NCBI RefSeq assembly: GCF_042433895.1
Contig: NZ_JBHLUA010000012.1
Location: forward strand, 1-64,000
DNA from: Mesonia maritima
Lineage (GTDB): Bacteria > Bacteroidota > Bacteroidia > Flavobacteriales > Flavobacteriaceae
Length of the DNA stretch: 64,000 nt
Reading direction: 5' to 3'
Part shown: positions 34,147 through 43,661 of the stretch, piece by piece
Layout: each line of letters begins with the position of its first letter
How positions within the stretch are numbered: position 1 is the first letter of the stretch
Program-made: the position numbers and the translations under genes
The notes under the pieces: model-generated
The model's database searches: none
The model's input: the letters and a program-made list of their open reading frames with translations, nothing else
Told to the model about the DNA's origin: nothing

Positions 34147-36003
34147 TTAATTCAAATTAATCTGTTTTTCTTTTGGATGTCTAATTTCATAACTAAAGGT
34201 TTTGGTTTGTGATTCTTTAGCCGAAAGTTTTACATCCCAAGATAAAATTCCTGTTTTTTCATTGTAAGAAGCTTTTCCGTATTCTCGTTCTTCCACTTTA
34301 ATTTCATCATTTTGAGAAATAGGAATTCGGTCTTCCAAATGAACTTCTACTGCTGTATTCTTATTATTTTTTAAGGTGATTTCATAATTACGGTTAAGAA
34401 TTCGAGTTCCGCCAAAAAACGATTTATCCTTTTTATTATTTACTTGTTTTCTTTCAACTACAATTGAAGGATCTACGCCTAGCGATAATTTTAAATCTTT
34501 ATCTATTTCTTGGGTTTGTAAAAAAGTGTTTCCTACAAAACTATTCTGAAAATAAATATTTGCATCTCCAGGAAGTAAATCGAAGTTTTCCCATTCTTTC
34601 ATCGTAGCGGTTAAATAAACAGCAGATTTAAGCAATGGAGCGCTGTAATATTCATATTCCGCAGGAATTTTAAAATTCTTAATAGTAACCACCGTATTTT
34701 CTGCCTGAGATGGAATTGAATACGCTTTTTCAATAGTAAATTCTGTACTCATCACATTTTCCTCTCTCACCACATTCGGTGTTTGGATAGATTTTTCTTC
34801 TACTTGTTCTCTATCAGAACTCATTCCTCGAGATTTATTGGAATAAGCGGTCACTACAACTTCATCTAAAGTATTGTTGCTTTGCATTTGAAGATTCATT
34901 TGGTTAGCATAAATAGGAATACGTGCTGTTTGAAAACCTACATAACTATAAACCAATTTTTTTCCGCTCGTTATGGATAGATTATAATTTCCATCGAAAT
35001 CAGTTTGCGTATAATTGCTTGTGCCTTCTTCAACAATATTTACGCCCGGCAACGGTAAACCTTCAGGATCGGTAATTGTTCCGTATACTTTCTTTACCGA
35101 TGGATTATAAGGCCGATTGGTTTGGTAATAATTTTGATTACTGTTTCTTGAATTAAGAAAGTTTAAGTAATGTGGATTTACACTTGGCTTTTCGGTAGGG
35201 ATTCCGGGATCGCCGGTAGATAATTTTAACTGAACATTTTCCCAGTTTACACCGGTTTCTTGAAAGACATTCGCTTTATATGAGAACTGCAAAGGACTTT
35301 CAGTCTTATCGGTTTTAATATCATACGTAGGAAACCAACCCGCGTTTGAAACATTATACGTAATACTTAATTCCACATTTTGGGAACGTGGCGCATCTAA
35401 TAAAAGTTCAATTTCACCACGACGGCCAGATTGCTCACTCTTTAATTGATTTAATTCTTGCTGAATTTTAGTAGTTTCAGTCTGTAATTCATTTAATTGC
35501 TGATTAGTATCGTAAATCTCTGTTTTTATTTCGCTTATTCTATTGCGATAATAAACAGCGTATTCTTTTAATTTCGCTAAAGAAGCACTTTCATTATCGG
35601 CATTAATTTTTTTATTGGTAAGTAAAACCGATTCTTCCTCACGCAAACCTTCAATTTTATTCCGCAGTAATGTTAACGCTCGGTTTTTAGTGGCTAATTG
35701 CTTTTCTAAAGAAATCATTTTTAGCGAAGATTCTTCTTCTCCTAAATAAGTGATTCGATAATTTACAGCTGAAAGTGTTATAGCTCCAACGCCACTAACT
35801 TGAATACTATTCTGATTAATAGTGGGTGATAAATCTGAAAAAATAACTTTGGAACTTCCGGCAGGTAAATTAAAAGAGGCTTCGGAAGTAACTTGCGCAC
35901 CGCTTAGGAAAACCGTTACTTTTTTAGGCGTAAGTTTCGGATTGATTTCCGTGGAAAAAAGCAACGTGGGTAAAAATAAAAAGAGGAAGAATTTAACGTT
36001 CAT
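34147..36003 (-). CDS. DUF4139 (MuiA-type) protein with nested CarboxypepD-reg segment
   Basis: 618 residues with a signal peptide (cleavage near LLFSTE). Residues 25-125 fit the DUF4140 N-domain, a coiled coil spans about 95-195, and the DUF4139 beta domain runs from about 205 to the end (SNAGWFPTYDIKT; near the C-terminus VEVHLEDRIPIS). Between 304 and 375 it is interrupted by a CarboxypepD-reg-like beta domain (KVYGTITDPEGLPLPGVNI, TDFDGNYNLS), which ends in LDEVVVTAYS (379-388), the segment that normally marks the TonB-box of SusC-type receptors. Periplasmic or outer-membrane-associated; physiological role unknown. Confidence 0.85.
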   Translation of the reverse strand: MNVKFFLFLFLPTLLFSTEINPKLTPKKVTVFLSGAQVTSEASFNLPAGSSKVIFSDLSPTINQNSIQVSGVGAITLSAVNYRITYLGEEESSLKMISLEKQLATKNRALTLLRNKIEGLREEESVLLTNKKINADNESASLAKLKEYAVYYRNRISEIKTEIYDTNQQLNELQTETTKIQQELNQLKSEQSGRRGEIELLLDAPRSQNVELSITYNVSNAGWFPTYDIKTDKTESPLQFSYKANVFQETGVNWENVQLKLSTGDPGIPTEKPSVNPHYLNFLNSRNSNQNYYQTNRPYNPSVKKVYGTITDPEGLPLPGVNIVEEGTSNYTQTDFDGNYNLSITSGKKLVYSYVGFQTARIPIYANQMNLQMQSNNTLDEVVVTAYSNKSRGMSSDREQVEEKSIQTPNVVREENVMSTEFTIEKAYSIPSQAENTVVTIKNFKIPAEYEYYSAPLLKSAVYLTATMKEWENFDLLPGDANIYFQNSFVGNTFLQTQEIDKDLKLSLGVDPSIVVERKQVNNKKDKSFFGGTRILNRNYEITLKNNKNTAVEVHLEDRIPISQNDEIKVEEREYGKASYNEKTGILSWDVKLSAKESQTKTFSYEIRHPKEKQINLN

Positions 36004-36050
36004 AATGACAGTTTTTTCTTCCTCTAAAATAAGATAAAATAATTTGTTTC

Positions 36051-37283
36051 TTAGGAAACCGCTTTTAACTTTTTAATGGTTGACTTCTGTAAAGCTTTTT
36101 CAGCATAACTTTTAGTCACTTTTAGTTCGTGTTCTTCACCTTCTGGCATTTCGAACATTGCATCGGTTAAAATCGCTTCACAAAGAGAGCGTAAACCTCT
36201 TGCTCCTAATTTATATTCTATTGCTTTTTCTACAATATAATCTAACGCTCCATTGGTGATTTCAAAATCGATATCATCCATCTTAAAAAGCTTGGTATAT
36301 TGTTTTACCAACGCATTTTTTGGTTCGGTTAAAATTGCTCGTAGCGTTTCACCATCTAATGGATTCATATACGTTAACACCGGTAAACGACCAATAATTT
36401 CTGGTATTAAGCCGAAATCTTTTAAATCTTTTGGGATAATATATTTTAGTAAATTATCTTTTTCGATTACATCTTCAGACTTTGAAGCACTGTAACCAAC
36501 CGCTTGCATATTTAAACGTTTGGTGATGTTTCGTTCAATTCCGTCGAAAGCTCCGCCGGCAATAAATAAAATATTGCTGGTATCTACTTCTATAAATTTT
36601 TGATCGGGATGTTTTCTTCCTCCTTTTGGTGGAACATTTACAGTAGTTCCTTCTAATAATTTTAATAAAGCTTGCTGAACTCCTTCTCCACTTACATCTC
36701 TGGTAATTGAAGGGTTGTCGCTTTTACGAGCGATTTTATCGATTTCATCAATAAAAACGATTCCTTGTTGCGCTTTTTCTAAATTATAATCTGCCGCTTG
36801 TAATAAACGGGTTAAAATACTTTCTACATCTTCTCCTACATAACCTGCTTCAGTTAAAACGGTAGCATCTACAATTGCCAAAGGAACATTCAACATTTTA
36901 GCAATGGTTTTTGCCATTAATGTTTTTCCTGTTCCGGTTTGACCAACCATAATGATATTACTTTTCTGAATTTCGATTTCATCTTCATCTTCAGGTTGTA
37001 ATAAACGTTTATAATGATTGTAAACTGCTACGGATAAAACTTTTTTAGTGAATTCTTGCCCGATTACATAGCTGTCTAAAAAATCTTTTATTGCTTTTGG
37101 TTTTCTAAGTTTGAGTTCAGAACTCAAATCTTTTGTACCTTCTTGTTTTGATTCTTCGACTACAATCCCGTGTGCCTGCTCAATGCAACGATCGCAAATG
37201 TGTGCATCTAAACCGGCAATTAATAAATTTGTTTCGGGTTTTTTACGCCCGCAAAAAGAACATTCTAACTCTTCTTTTGCCAT
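36051..37283 (-). CDS. clpX: ClpX ATPase of the ClpXP protease
   Basis: 410 residues. N-terminal zinc finger with Cys8, Cys11, Cys30 and Cys33; Walker A GQTGTGKT (114-121); pore loop GYVG (147-150); Walker B IVFIDEID (175-182); sensor-2 region GARGLRS. AAA+ unfoldase that feeds substrates to ClpP. Starts three bases after the clpP stop, same strand, third in the tig-clpP-clpX run. Confidence 0.98.
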   Translation of the reverse strand: MAKEELECSFCGRKKPETNLLIAGLDAHICDRCIEQAHGIVVEESKQEGTKDLSSELKLRKPKAIKDFLDSYVIGQEFTKKVLSVAVYNHYKRLLQPEDEDEIEIQKSNIIMVGQTGTGKTLMAKTIAKMLNVPLAIVDATVLTEAGYVGEDVESILTRLLQAADYNLEKAQQGIVFIDEIDKIARKSDNPSITRDVSGEGVQQALLKLLEGTTVNVPPKGGRKHPDQKFIEVDTSNILFIAGGAFDGIERNITKRLNMQAVGYSASKSEDVIEKDNLLKYIIPKDLKDFGLIPEIIGRLPVLTYMNPLDGETLRAILTEPKNALVKQYTKLFKMDDIDFEITNGALDYIVEKAIEYKLGARGLRSLCEAILTDAMFEMPEGEEHELKVTKSYAEKALQKSTIKKLKAVS

Positions 37284-37286
37284 AAA

Positions 37287-37973
37287 TTATGCTTTCTTCT
37301 CTTCTCTGGTTAAAATTTCGTCAATCATACCGTATTCTTTAGCTTTTTCAGCTTTCATCCAATAATCACGGTCGCTATCTTCATAGACTTTGTCGTAATC
37401 TTGACCACTATGTTTCGAAATAATCTTATATAATTCTTCTTTTAAGGTAATTATTTCGCGTGCAGTAATTTCGATATCACTTGCTTGACCTTGCGCTCCA
37501 CCTAAAGGTTGATGAATCATAACGCGTGAATGTGGCAATCCGCTACGTTTTCCTTTTTCACCAGCGCATAATAAAACCGCTCCCATAGAAGCTGCCATTC
37601 CGGTACAAATTGTAGCGATATCGGGTTTTATAAATTGCATGGTATCGTAAATTCCTAAACCTGCATAAACACTTCCTCCAGGAGAATTTATATAAATTTG
37701 AATATCTTTATTGGCATCTGTACTTTCTAAGAATAGCATTTGTGCTTGCACAATATTTGCTACTTGATCGTTAATTGCGGTGCCTAAAAAAATGATTCTA
37801 TCCATCATTAATCGAGAGAAAACATCCATTGCTACCGCATTCATTTGGCGTTCTTCGATAATGTTTGGCGTCATTCCAACCGGCGTCATGCTGGTTATAA
37901 TTTTATTATAATAATTGCTGTTGATCCCTTGATCTTTAATCGCAAATTTTTCAAATTCTTTTCCGAAATCCAT
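37287..37973 (-). CDS. clpP: ClpP protease subunit
   Basis: 228 residues. The catalytic triad is in place: Ser129 (GMAASMGA), His154 (VMIHQPLGG) and Asp203 (SDRDYW). A 30-40 residue N-terminal extension precedes the usual core (TPNIIEERQMN), which could be a propeptide. Tetradecameric serine protease working with ClpX, encoded next to it. Confidence 0.97.
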   Translation of the reverse strand: MDFGKEFEKFAIKDQGINSNYYNKIITSMTPVGMTPNIIEERQMNAVAMDVFSRLMMDRIIFLGTAINDQVANIVQAQMLFLESTDANKDIQIYINSPGGSVYAGLGIYDTMQFIKPDIATICTGMAASMGAVLLCAGEKGKRSGLPHSRVMIHQPLGGAQGQASDIEITAREIITLKEELYKIISKHSGQDYDKVYEDSDRDYWMKAEKAKEYGMIDEILTREEKKA

Positions 37974-38024
37974 AAATTTCTTGTCTTATTTTATTGCTGA
38001 AAAGCGTTTGTATTAGTACTAAAA

Positions 38025-38057
38025 AAGGCGTTAGCCCAGTTTGGGTTAAACGCCTTA
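38025..38057 (-). terminator. Terminator-like hairpin after tig
   Basis: On the minus strand AAGGCGTTTAACCCA-AAC-TGGGCTAACGCCTTTTTT: a 15-position stem with one or two mismatches and a T run, 27 bases after the tig stop. It may reduce rather than prevent read-through into clpP-clpX. Confidence 0.7.
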
Positions 38058-38083
38058 AAGATAAGTATTAATTCTATAAAAGA

Positions 38084-39406
38084 CTACTTATAAACTTCCT
38101 TAACAAAATTTTCGTATGTTACTTCTTTGTTTGTAAGGTTCGCCTTTTCTTTATATAAATCAAGTAATTTCTTATTCATTACTTGTTCTGATAATTTTTT
38201 TACTTCTTCTTGATTTGAAAGTACACGACTAGCGATATCTTCTAAATCTTTATCTGAAGGATCCATTTGGCCGAATTGCGCCATCTGAATTTTAATGCGC
38301 TCTTTGGTCATTTCTTTTAATTCTTCAAACTGAACTTGTAATTCGTTATCTTGAATTAATTTTCCTTCGATTAATTGAAAACGAAGCCCCTTTTCACTTT
38401 TTTCGTATTCTTCTTTTGCTTCTTCGGCGCTTAATTCTTTTTCACCGCTTACTTGAATCCATTTTTGAAGAAATTCTTTTGGAAGATCGAATTTAGTTTG
38501 TTCAATTAAACGCTCAGTTACGTCGTTTAGTAACTGTTGATCGCTTTGTTGTTGAAACTGACCCTCTGCGTCTTCTTTAATTTTTTCTTTCAATTCTGTT
38601 ACAGAAGTAACTTTTCCTTTTCCAAATAATTTATCGAATAATTCTTGATCTAAATCTGCAGGAACTTGTTCGTTTATTTCAGAAATTTCGAAGCTAACCT
38701 CAACATCAAGATCGTGCGCTTTATCGTGTTCTACTTTTAAGAATTCAACTAAATCGTGGTCGTCTTCAAATAAGCCTTTCGTTTTTAACGTAATGGTATC
38801 TCCTACTTTTGCTCCTACAAATTTATTAAGGTTTCTTTTTCCTTTTAATTTGTCTAATGGAAGTGTGGTGGTGTTTTCTATACCTTCTTCTTCGTTTTTG
38901 AAAGTTCCGGTTACTTGATCACCTTCTGCAGCTTCATCTTTCGCTACTAATTTCCCGTATTGTTTCTGAATGGTTTTAACTTGATTGTCAATCATCGTAT
39001 CATCAGCCACAATCGTGTAATGTGTGATTGGTTCTTTAGTATCCAGATTAACTTCAAATTTAGGAGAAAGTCCTAATTCAAATTGAAATTCATAATTATC
39101 ATCACTCCAATCAAAATTATCTTGTTCTTTTGGTAGCGGGTTCCCGAGAACGTCTAATTTTTCTTCAGTTAAGTATTTACTTAAGGCTTCTTGAAGAAGT
39201 TTATTTACTTCATCTACAAGTACCGCTTTTCCGTATTGCTTTTGAACCAAGCCCATAGGAACGTGTCCTTTTCTAAAACCGGGAATATTAGCCGATTTAC
39301 GATAGTCTTTTAATACTTTTTCTACTTTTGGGTTGTAATCTTCTTTAGCAATTTCAACCTTCACTACAGCATTCAGCTCGTCGATATTTTCTCTTGTGAT
39401 GTTCAT
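38084..39406 (-). CDS. tig: Trigger factor
   Basis: 440 residues. The ribosome-binding N-domain ends in the signature GFRKGHVPMGLVQKQYG; a PPIase-like middle domain (about 150-240) is recognisable by spacing but diverges from FKBP; the helical C-domain follows. Ribosome-associated chaperone for nascent chains. First of the tig-clpP-clpX order common in bacteria. Confidence 0.95.
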   Translation of the reverse strand: MNITRENIDELNAVVKVEIAKEDYNPKVEKVLKDYRKSANIPGFRKGHVPMGLVQKQYGKAVLVDEVNKLLQEALSKYLTEEKLDVLGNPLPKEQDNFDWSDDNYEFQFELGLSPKFEVNLDTKEPITHYTIVADDTMIDNQVKTIQKQYGKLVAKDEAAEGDQVTGTFKNEEEGIENTTTLPLDKLKGKRNLNKFVGAKVGDTITLKTKGLFEDDHDLVEFLKVEHDKAHDLDVEVSFEISEINEQVPADLDQELFDKLFGKGKVTSVTELKEKIKEDAEGQFQQQSDQQLLNDVTERLIEQTKFDLPKEFLQKWIQVSGEKELSAEEAKEEYEKSEKGLRFQLIEGKLIQDNELQVQFEELKEMTKERIKIQMAQFGQMDPSDKDLEDIASRVLSNQEEVKKLSEQVMNKKLLDLYKEKANLTNKEVTYENFVKEVYK

Positions 39407-39436
39407 TCTTAACTATTCTTTCTAAAAATTGGAGTG

Positions 39437-39467
39437 CAAAATTACAATTTATTTACCTGCCAACCAA
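39437..39467 (-). promoter_or_regulatory. Promoter of tig
   Basis: On the minus strand TTG, exactly 20 bases, TAATTTTG: a perfect -7 box TAnnTTTG. The start codon of tig follows 30 bases later. The cleanest promoter seen in this window. Confidence 0.65.
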
Positions 39468-39475
39468 GTTTTTAA

Positions 39476-39826
39476 TTAGCGGGATTTTGATTTTTCAAAT
39501 GCTTTAAATAGAATTGATTGACAAAATGAAAGTAATAAGCTAAATAGTAATGCCCACCAAAATCCGTCTACGTAAAAACCGGTTACCAAACCAGTAACCA
39601 TTAAAATTATTAATGCGTTAATTACCAATAAAAATAAACCGAAGGTTATAATAGTTACCGGTAACGTAAAAAGTATTAAAATGGGTTTTACCAAAATATT
39701 CATAATACCGAGCACTATGGCAATAAAAATTCCCGTAAGGTAGTTCCTAACCGCAACGCCTGGCAGTAGATTTGCTAAAGCAACAACAATAAATGCGGTG
39801 ATGAGTATTCGAAGGATTAATTTCAT
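39476..39826 (-). CDS. Phage-holin-family four-helix membrane protein
   Basis: 116 residues with four hydrophobic helices (about 3-24, 28-46, 52-77 and 80-105) separated by short turns, and a charged C-terminus. This matches the PF04020 family (phage_holin_4_2-like/membrane protein YvlD), annotated after phage holins but ordinarily chromosomal. Inner membrane; function unknown. No phage genes surround it. Confidence 0.85.
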   Translation of the reverse strand: MKLILRILITAFIVVALANLLPGVAVRNYLTGIFIAIVLGIMNILVKPILILFTLPVTIITFGLFLLVINALIILMVTGLVTGFYVDGFWWALLFSLLLSFCQSILFKAFEKSKSR

Positions 39827-39848
39827 TTTATAATTTTTTATAAAAATA

Positions 39849-39878
39849 AAAAAGTGCCGATTGATTTCGGCACTTTTA
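39849..39878 (-). terminator. Terminator of the SGNH lipoprotein gene
   Basis: AAAAAGTGCCGA, loop TTGAT, TTCGGCACTTTTA: an 11-12 pair stem in the gap between the SGNH lipoprotein stop and the holin-family gene, with A/T runs on both sides. Confidence 0.82.
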
Positions 39879-39901
39879 TAATCATTTTAAGATCGAAGAA
39901 A

Positions 39902-41494
39902 TTATTCCATAACACCTGAACCAATTGCCGGATCTCCACGATAAGTACCTACGTTTACTTTAGGAACTGTGGCATTATAAGTTTCATTTACCTCTTCAAT
40001 AATTTTATTTGCAATTACCGCATATCCACGAGGAGTTAAATGAATTCCATCTAATGAAAAAGCGCCGCCGGTTGCAAATTCTGAAGTTATAATTCCACCG
40101 TCATACATTACTCCGCCGTTCGCTACGTTATTTAAAAGTGTGTTTGCATCTACGAATGCGAGTCCTTTGGAAGTCGCTATTGCTTCAATAGTTGCGTTAT
40201 AAGTTGCGGTTACCGTAGCAATTTCTTCCTGTTCAGCAGGAATCAACACATGCTGATCTTCCATTGGGTAAGAAACGCCATTAATAGATAATTGCCCTGC
40301 CAATTCTTGAGGAACACCTAAACCTACTAATTCCTGAACTCTTTCAGTATTAACCGTACCAATTGCACTTTGACTTGTTAACAGAATTAAATCATTTTCA
40401 GTAGCTTGACGAGCCTGACCGTATTGCATTCCATAAATTGTTGCTTGTGTTTGCGGAAGTCCACCTGCCATTAAAACCTGTGTTAATTGCTCAGAAATAT
40501 CAGTTAACGATTCATCCTGAATTACCACCGCGCTTGGACCTGTAGTTGAAAATTGAATTGAACGCTCAGGAACCCCTATAAATGCAAAAGCCTGATTTAA
40601 TTGCGCATACGTCTGATTTAATTGCGTGATTCGATCGCCTAATGCTGCCGGTGTAATAGGGTCAAATGGAATCCTTGTAAAAAAAGGCGTAGCTGCCACA
40701 TCAGGAATATTAATAAGAACTCCGCCACTAGCTGAAGCAGTTAACGCCTCAACTTCTTGCGAGTAAAAATTAGCAAAAACGTTAGGGTCGGTAATATCAT
40801 TACGATTATATGTTTTAGGGTCTAAATTCCCGGTTTGATTTACGCCTACTCCACCAGAAGTCGCGTAACCAAGAACATCGTTATTTCCAATCCATAAGGA
40901 AAAGAATGTAGGATTTTGCGCAACTGCATCTTTTAAAACTGTAGTTTCTGCTGAAGAACGAAATCTTACAAAATATGGATTAGCAGTTTTAGGTTCAGCT
41001 TGTAATCCTGCAGCATTTCCATAACCTGGCGCTAATAATTCATAACTTTTTGCCCCTGGAACACCCATATTATTAAATGATCCAGAAAGTGTATTAGTGA
41101 TTTCTGTAGATGGCGTTCCTTGAATATTTGTAGGAGCTGGGCTTCCACTTGCACCAACATCTAAAATTAATTTTGTATTTGTAATTTGTTCTCCATTCAG
41201 CAGCAAACCACCAATATTGTCTGACATTAAAGGTTGGGTGAATTCTCCGCCGCCTACAAGTTTAAATTGTTGTGCTAAAATATTAGGATAAGAATTTTGC
41301 TGCCCTTGAATATACAAAGCATTATCAGCAAAACCTGCAGTTAACGAATTTCCTAACGCCACATAATTGCTAAAGTCCGCTTCCCCACTTGAGTAATAAT
41401 CACCATCTTCGACAGATTTATCGAATTCAGGTTCACACGAAACCAAGGCTACTCCTAACGTAACCGCGGTTATATATTTTATATAATTTTTCAT
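39902..41494 (-). CDS. SGNH/GDSL-type hydrolase lipoprotein
   Basis: 530 residues; lipoprotein signal with Cys20 (ALVSC). Block I of the SGNH fold is GNSLTAG with nucleophile Ser50; block III is GNNDVLG (Asn in about 205-210); the catalytic Asp/His pair lies in LDGIHLTPRGYAV near 500. All four landmark residues are present, so an active esterase or lipase is expected, anchored at the outer membrane. It is followed by an OmpP1/FadL-type porin 15 bases upstream in the same direction; a lipase and a fatty-acid porin together would make sense for lipid uptake (inference). Confidence 0.9.
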   Translation of the reverse strand: MKNYIKYITAVTLGVALVSCEPEFDKSVEDGDYYSSGEADFSNYVALGNSLTAGFADNALYIQGQQNSYPNILAQQFKLVGGGEFTQPLMSDNIGGLLLNGEQITNTKLILDVGASGSPAPTNIQGTPSTEITNTLSGSFNNMGVPGAKSYELLAPGYGNAAGLQAEPKTANPYFVRFRSSAETTVLKDAVAQNPTFFSLWIGNNDVLGYATSGGVGVNQTGNLDPKTYNRNDITDPNVFANFYSQEVEALTASASGGVLINIPDVAATPFFTRIPFDPITPAALGDRITQLNQTYAQLNQAFAFIGVPERSIQFSTTGPSAVVIQDESLTDISEQLTQVLMAGGLPQTQATIYGMQYGQARQATENDLILLTSQSAIGTVNTERVQELVGLGVPQELAGQLSINGVSYPMEDQHVLIPAEQEEIATVTATYNATIEAIATSKGLAFVDANTLLNNVANGGVMYDGGIITSEFATGGAFSLDGIHLTPRGYAVIANKIIEEVNETYNATVPKVNVGTYRGDPAIGSGVME

Positions 41495-41509
41495 ATTTAT
41501 TTTTCTTAA

Positions 41510-42766
41510 TTATAGTTTTACAGTAACTCCTAAGCCCGGTAAAAAAGCATTGCTCTTATAAGTTCCTCCAAAAGAAACATTTTGCCCGTTTTCTTGGTAA
41601 TAATCATACGATTCTTGCACTTCTTCAAAGCGTAAGTAAACAAAAGAAGCATCTACAGCTATACTTGGGGTTATTTGATAAGAAAATCCTCCTGTATAAC
41701 CATGCGAATCATTTCTTGGTGTTTCTGGAGCGAAATAACCTGAACGAACAGGAGATTCATCAAAATAATAACCTAATCTTAAGGTTAAATCTTCTAAAGC
41801 TTCATATTGAATTCCGAAACGATAAGTTGATGAATTCTTATAATTTCTAGGATTTACCGAATCTGGAATTCCCTCTGGAGCGAAGTTAATATCTAATGAA
41901 TTGTAAACTCCCCACATCGTTCTGTTATAATCGAATGCGAATAACCATTTATCACAAAATTCATATGATAACCCAACGGTAAATTCAGCAGGAAGTGGTA
42001 AAGAAGCATCAAAAGCAACCGTTCCATTTTCTACAGGAGCTAAAGGAGAATTTGGAATATTGCTAAACGTTGCATCACCATCTTCCGCTTCTAAAATAAT
42101 TTCTGAACGGTAATTCATTCCTATTCTTAATTGCTCTGTAGGATTAAACATAAAACTTGCCGACCAACCCATATTGGTCACATTCGAAGCATCAATCTCT
42201 ACATTACCGCGATTGCCTTCTTCGTTGGTTAAGGTTCGGTTAATATTACGGTTAAAATTAACACCGCCAGTTACAAAAATTGGCCCTCCTCCAACGCTAA
42301 AATATTCTGAAACTTTTAAAGACACCAACGGTTGAATATAAATAGCTTGTAAATCAATATCGTTAATTAAATGAGAACCAGCCCAATCGGTAGGATATTC
42401 TACACTACTTCCGTAAGGTGTATACGCACTCAAACCTACCGTAAACCAATCGGTTACTTTATAAGAGGCATACACATAAAAAGGCGTACTTAAATTATTT
42501 TCGGTTTCAGCAAAATTTCCAGTTTGTGTATTTTGCCATCGAACATTAGAAATAACTCCGGTAACTCCGGCTGAAACATTCAGCTTATTTTCTAAATAAA
42601 CCAACCCAGCGGGATTAAAAAATGCGAGTTCTGCACTGTTAACAACTGCTACGCCAGAATGCCCCATCGCTAAAGCGCGTTGTCCTTGCGTGCTTACACG
42701 GTAGCCACCTGCATAAATTGAAGCAGAAAATAAAGCTATTACCGCGAAAAGTAAAGATTTTTTCAT
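41510..42766 (-). CDS. OmpP1/FadL-family outer membrane transporter
   Basis: 418 residues; signal peptide ending near SIYAGG. Sequence GYRVSTQGQRALAMGHSGVA and FFNPAGLVYLENKL are the OmpP1/FadL start, followed by amphipathic beta strands to a terminal aromatic-rich end. A 14-stranded barrel for long-chain fatty acids or other hydrophobic compounds. Upstream of, and likely co-transcribed with, the SGNH lipase gene. Confidence 0.93.
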   Translation of the reverse strand: MKKSLLFAVIALFSASIYAGGYRVSTQGQRALAMGHSGVAVVNSAELAFFNPAGLVYLENKLNVSAGVTGVISNVRWQNTQTGNFAETENNLSTPFYVYASYKVTDWFTVGLSAYTPYGSSVEYPTDWAGSHLINDIDLQAIYIQPLVSLKVSEYFSVGGGPIFVTGGVNFNRNINRTLTNEEGNRGNVEIDASNVTNMGWSASFMFNPTEQLRIGMNYRSEIILEAEDGDATFSNIPNSPLAPVENGTVAFDASLPLPAEFTVGLSYEFCDKWLFAFDYNRTMWGVYNSLDINFAPEGIPDSVNPRNYKNSSTYRFGIQYEALEDLTLRLGYYFDESPVRSGYFAPETPRNDSHGYTGGFSYQITPSIAVDASFVYLRFEEVQESYDYYQENGQNVSFGGTYKSNAFLPGLGVTVKL

Positions 42767-42869
42767 AAGTAAATTAAGGTTATAAAGGTTTGCTGTTTAC
42801 AATCCCAAATTAAGAATTTAATTGATTTAATCGATTAAATTTACAAAATATTATGTAAGCATAGTAAAT

Positions 42870-43643
42870 TTATGCTAAATTTTTAAGATAGCCAATGACG
42901 ATTTCATAAAATTCGTCCATTTTTTCGGCATGAACCCAATGTCCAGCTCCTTTAATGGTGGCAAGATTACTCTTCGGAAAATGTTTATTTATTAAATCTC
43001 TATCTTCTTCTTTAATATACCCCGATTTTTCTCCATTTATAAAAAGTGTCTGTTTCGGATAGATTTCATTTTCTTCCAACGCAATTCCGACATTTTCAAT
43101 TTTTTCTTTTAGCACGGGTAAATTCATACGGAGAGCGAGTTTGTTTTTTTCTTTCCAATAAAGATTTTTTAGTAGAAATTGACGAACGCCCCATTCTTCT
43201 ATATATTCTTGAAGTTTTTCATCGGCTTCTCCGCGGGAAGTTAATTCACTATCACTTAGCATGGTGAGTCCTTCTAAAATGGTTTGATGATGCGGCGGAT
43301 AATATTTAGGAGCTATATCTACAATAATTAATTCTTTTAATAATTCGGGAAACATTACCGCAACTTTCATTGCAGTTTTCCCGCCCATAGAATGACCTAA
43401 CAGAATTATTTCTTCTAAATTATGCGTTTTGCAGTATTCCTGAATATCTTCAGCCATAAGTTTGTAACTGAATTCTTCGGTATGTGGACTTCTTCCGTGA
43501 TTGCGCTGATCTATTAAATGAACTTGGTAACCTTCGTCTGCAAATTTTTTAGCTAAAGTTTTCCAATTGTCGCCCATTCCTAAAAATCCGTGGAGTATTA
43601 AAAATGGTTTTCCTTCTCCTATTATGTTTGAGTGTAATTTCAT
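42870..43643 (-). CDS. Alpha/beta hydrolase
   Basis: 257 residues. Oxyanion segment LHGFLGMGDNW, nucleophile elbow GHSMGG with Ser85, and the C-terminal GAGHWVHAEKMDEF with the catalytic His. Resembles the YbfF-type thioesterase/esterase group. Cytoplasmic, no signal. 18 bases upstream of pdxJ's stop on the same strand, so possibly in one transcript with pdxJ. Substrate not identifiable. Confidence 0.9.
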   Translation of the reverse strand: MKLHSNIIGEGKPFLILHGFLGMGDNWKTLAKKFADEGYQVHLIDQRNHGRSPHTEEFSYKLMAEDIQEYCKTHNLEEIILLGHSMGGKTAMKVAVMFPELLKELIIVDIAPKYYPPHHQTILEGLTMLSDSELTSRGEADEKLQEYIEEWGVRQFLLKNLYWKEKNKLALRMNLPVLKEKIENVGIALEENEIYPKQTLFINGEKSGYIKEEDRDLINKHFPKSNLATIKGAGHWVHAEKMDEFYEIVIGYLKNLA

Positions 43644-43661
43644 AGTTACTTTTTTATCAGC

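Noticed and set aside
39476..39826. Holin-family call as a sign of prophage.
   Set aside because: No phage structural or lysis genes nearby; neighbours are core genes, and this family is ordinarily chromosomal.
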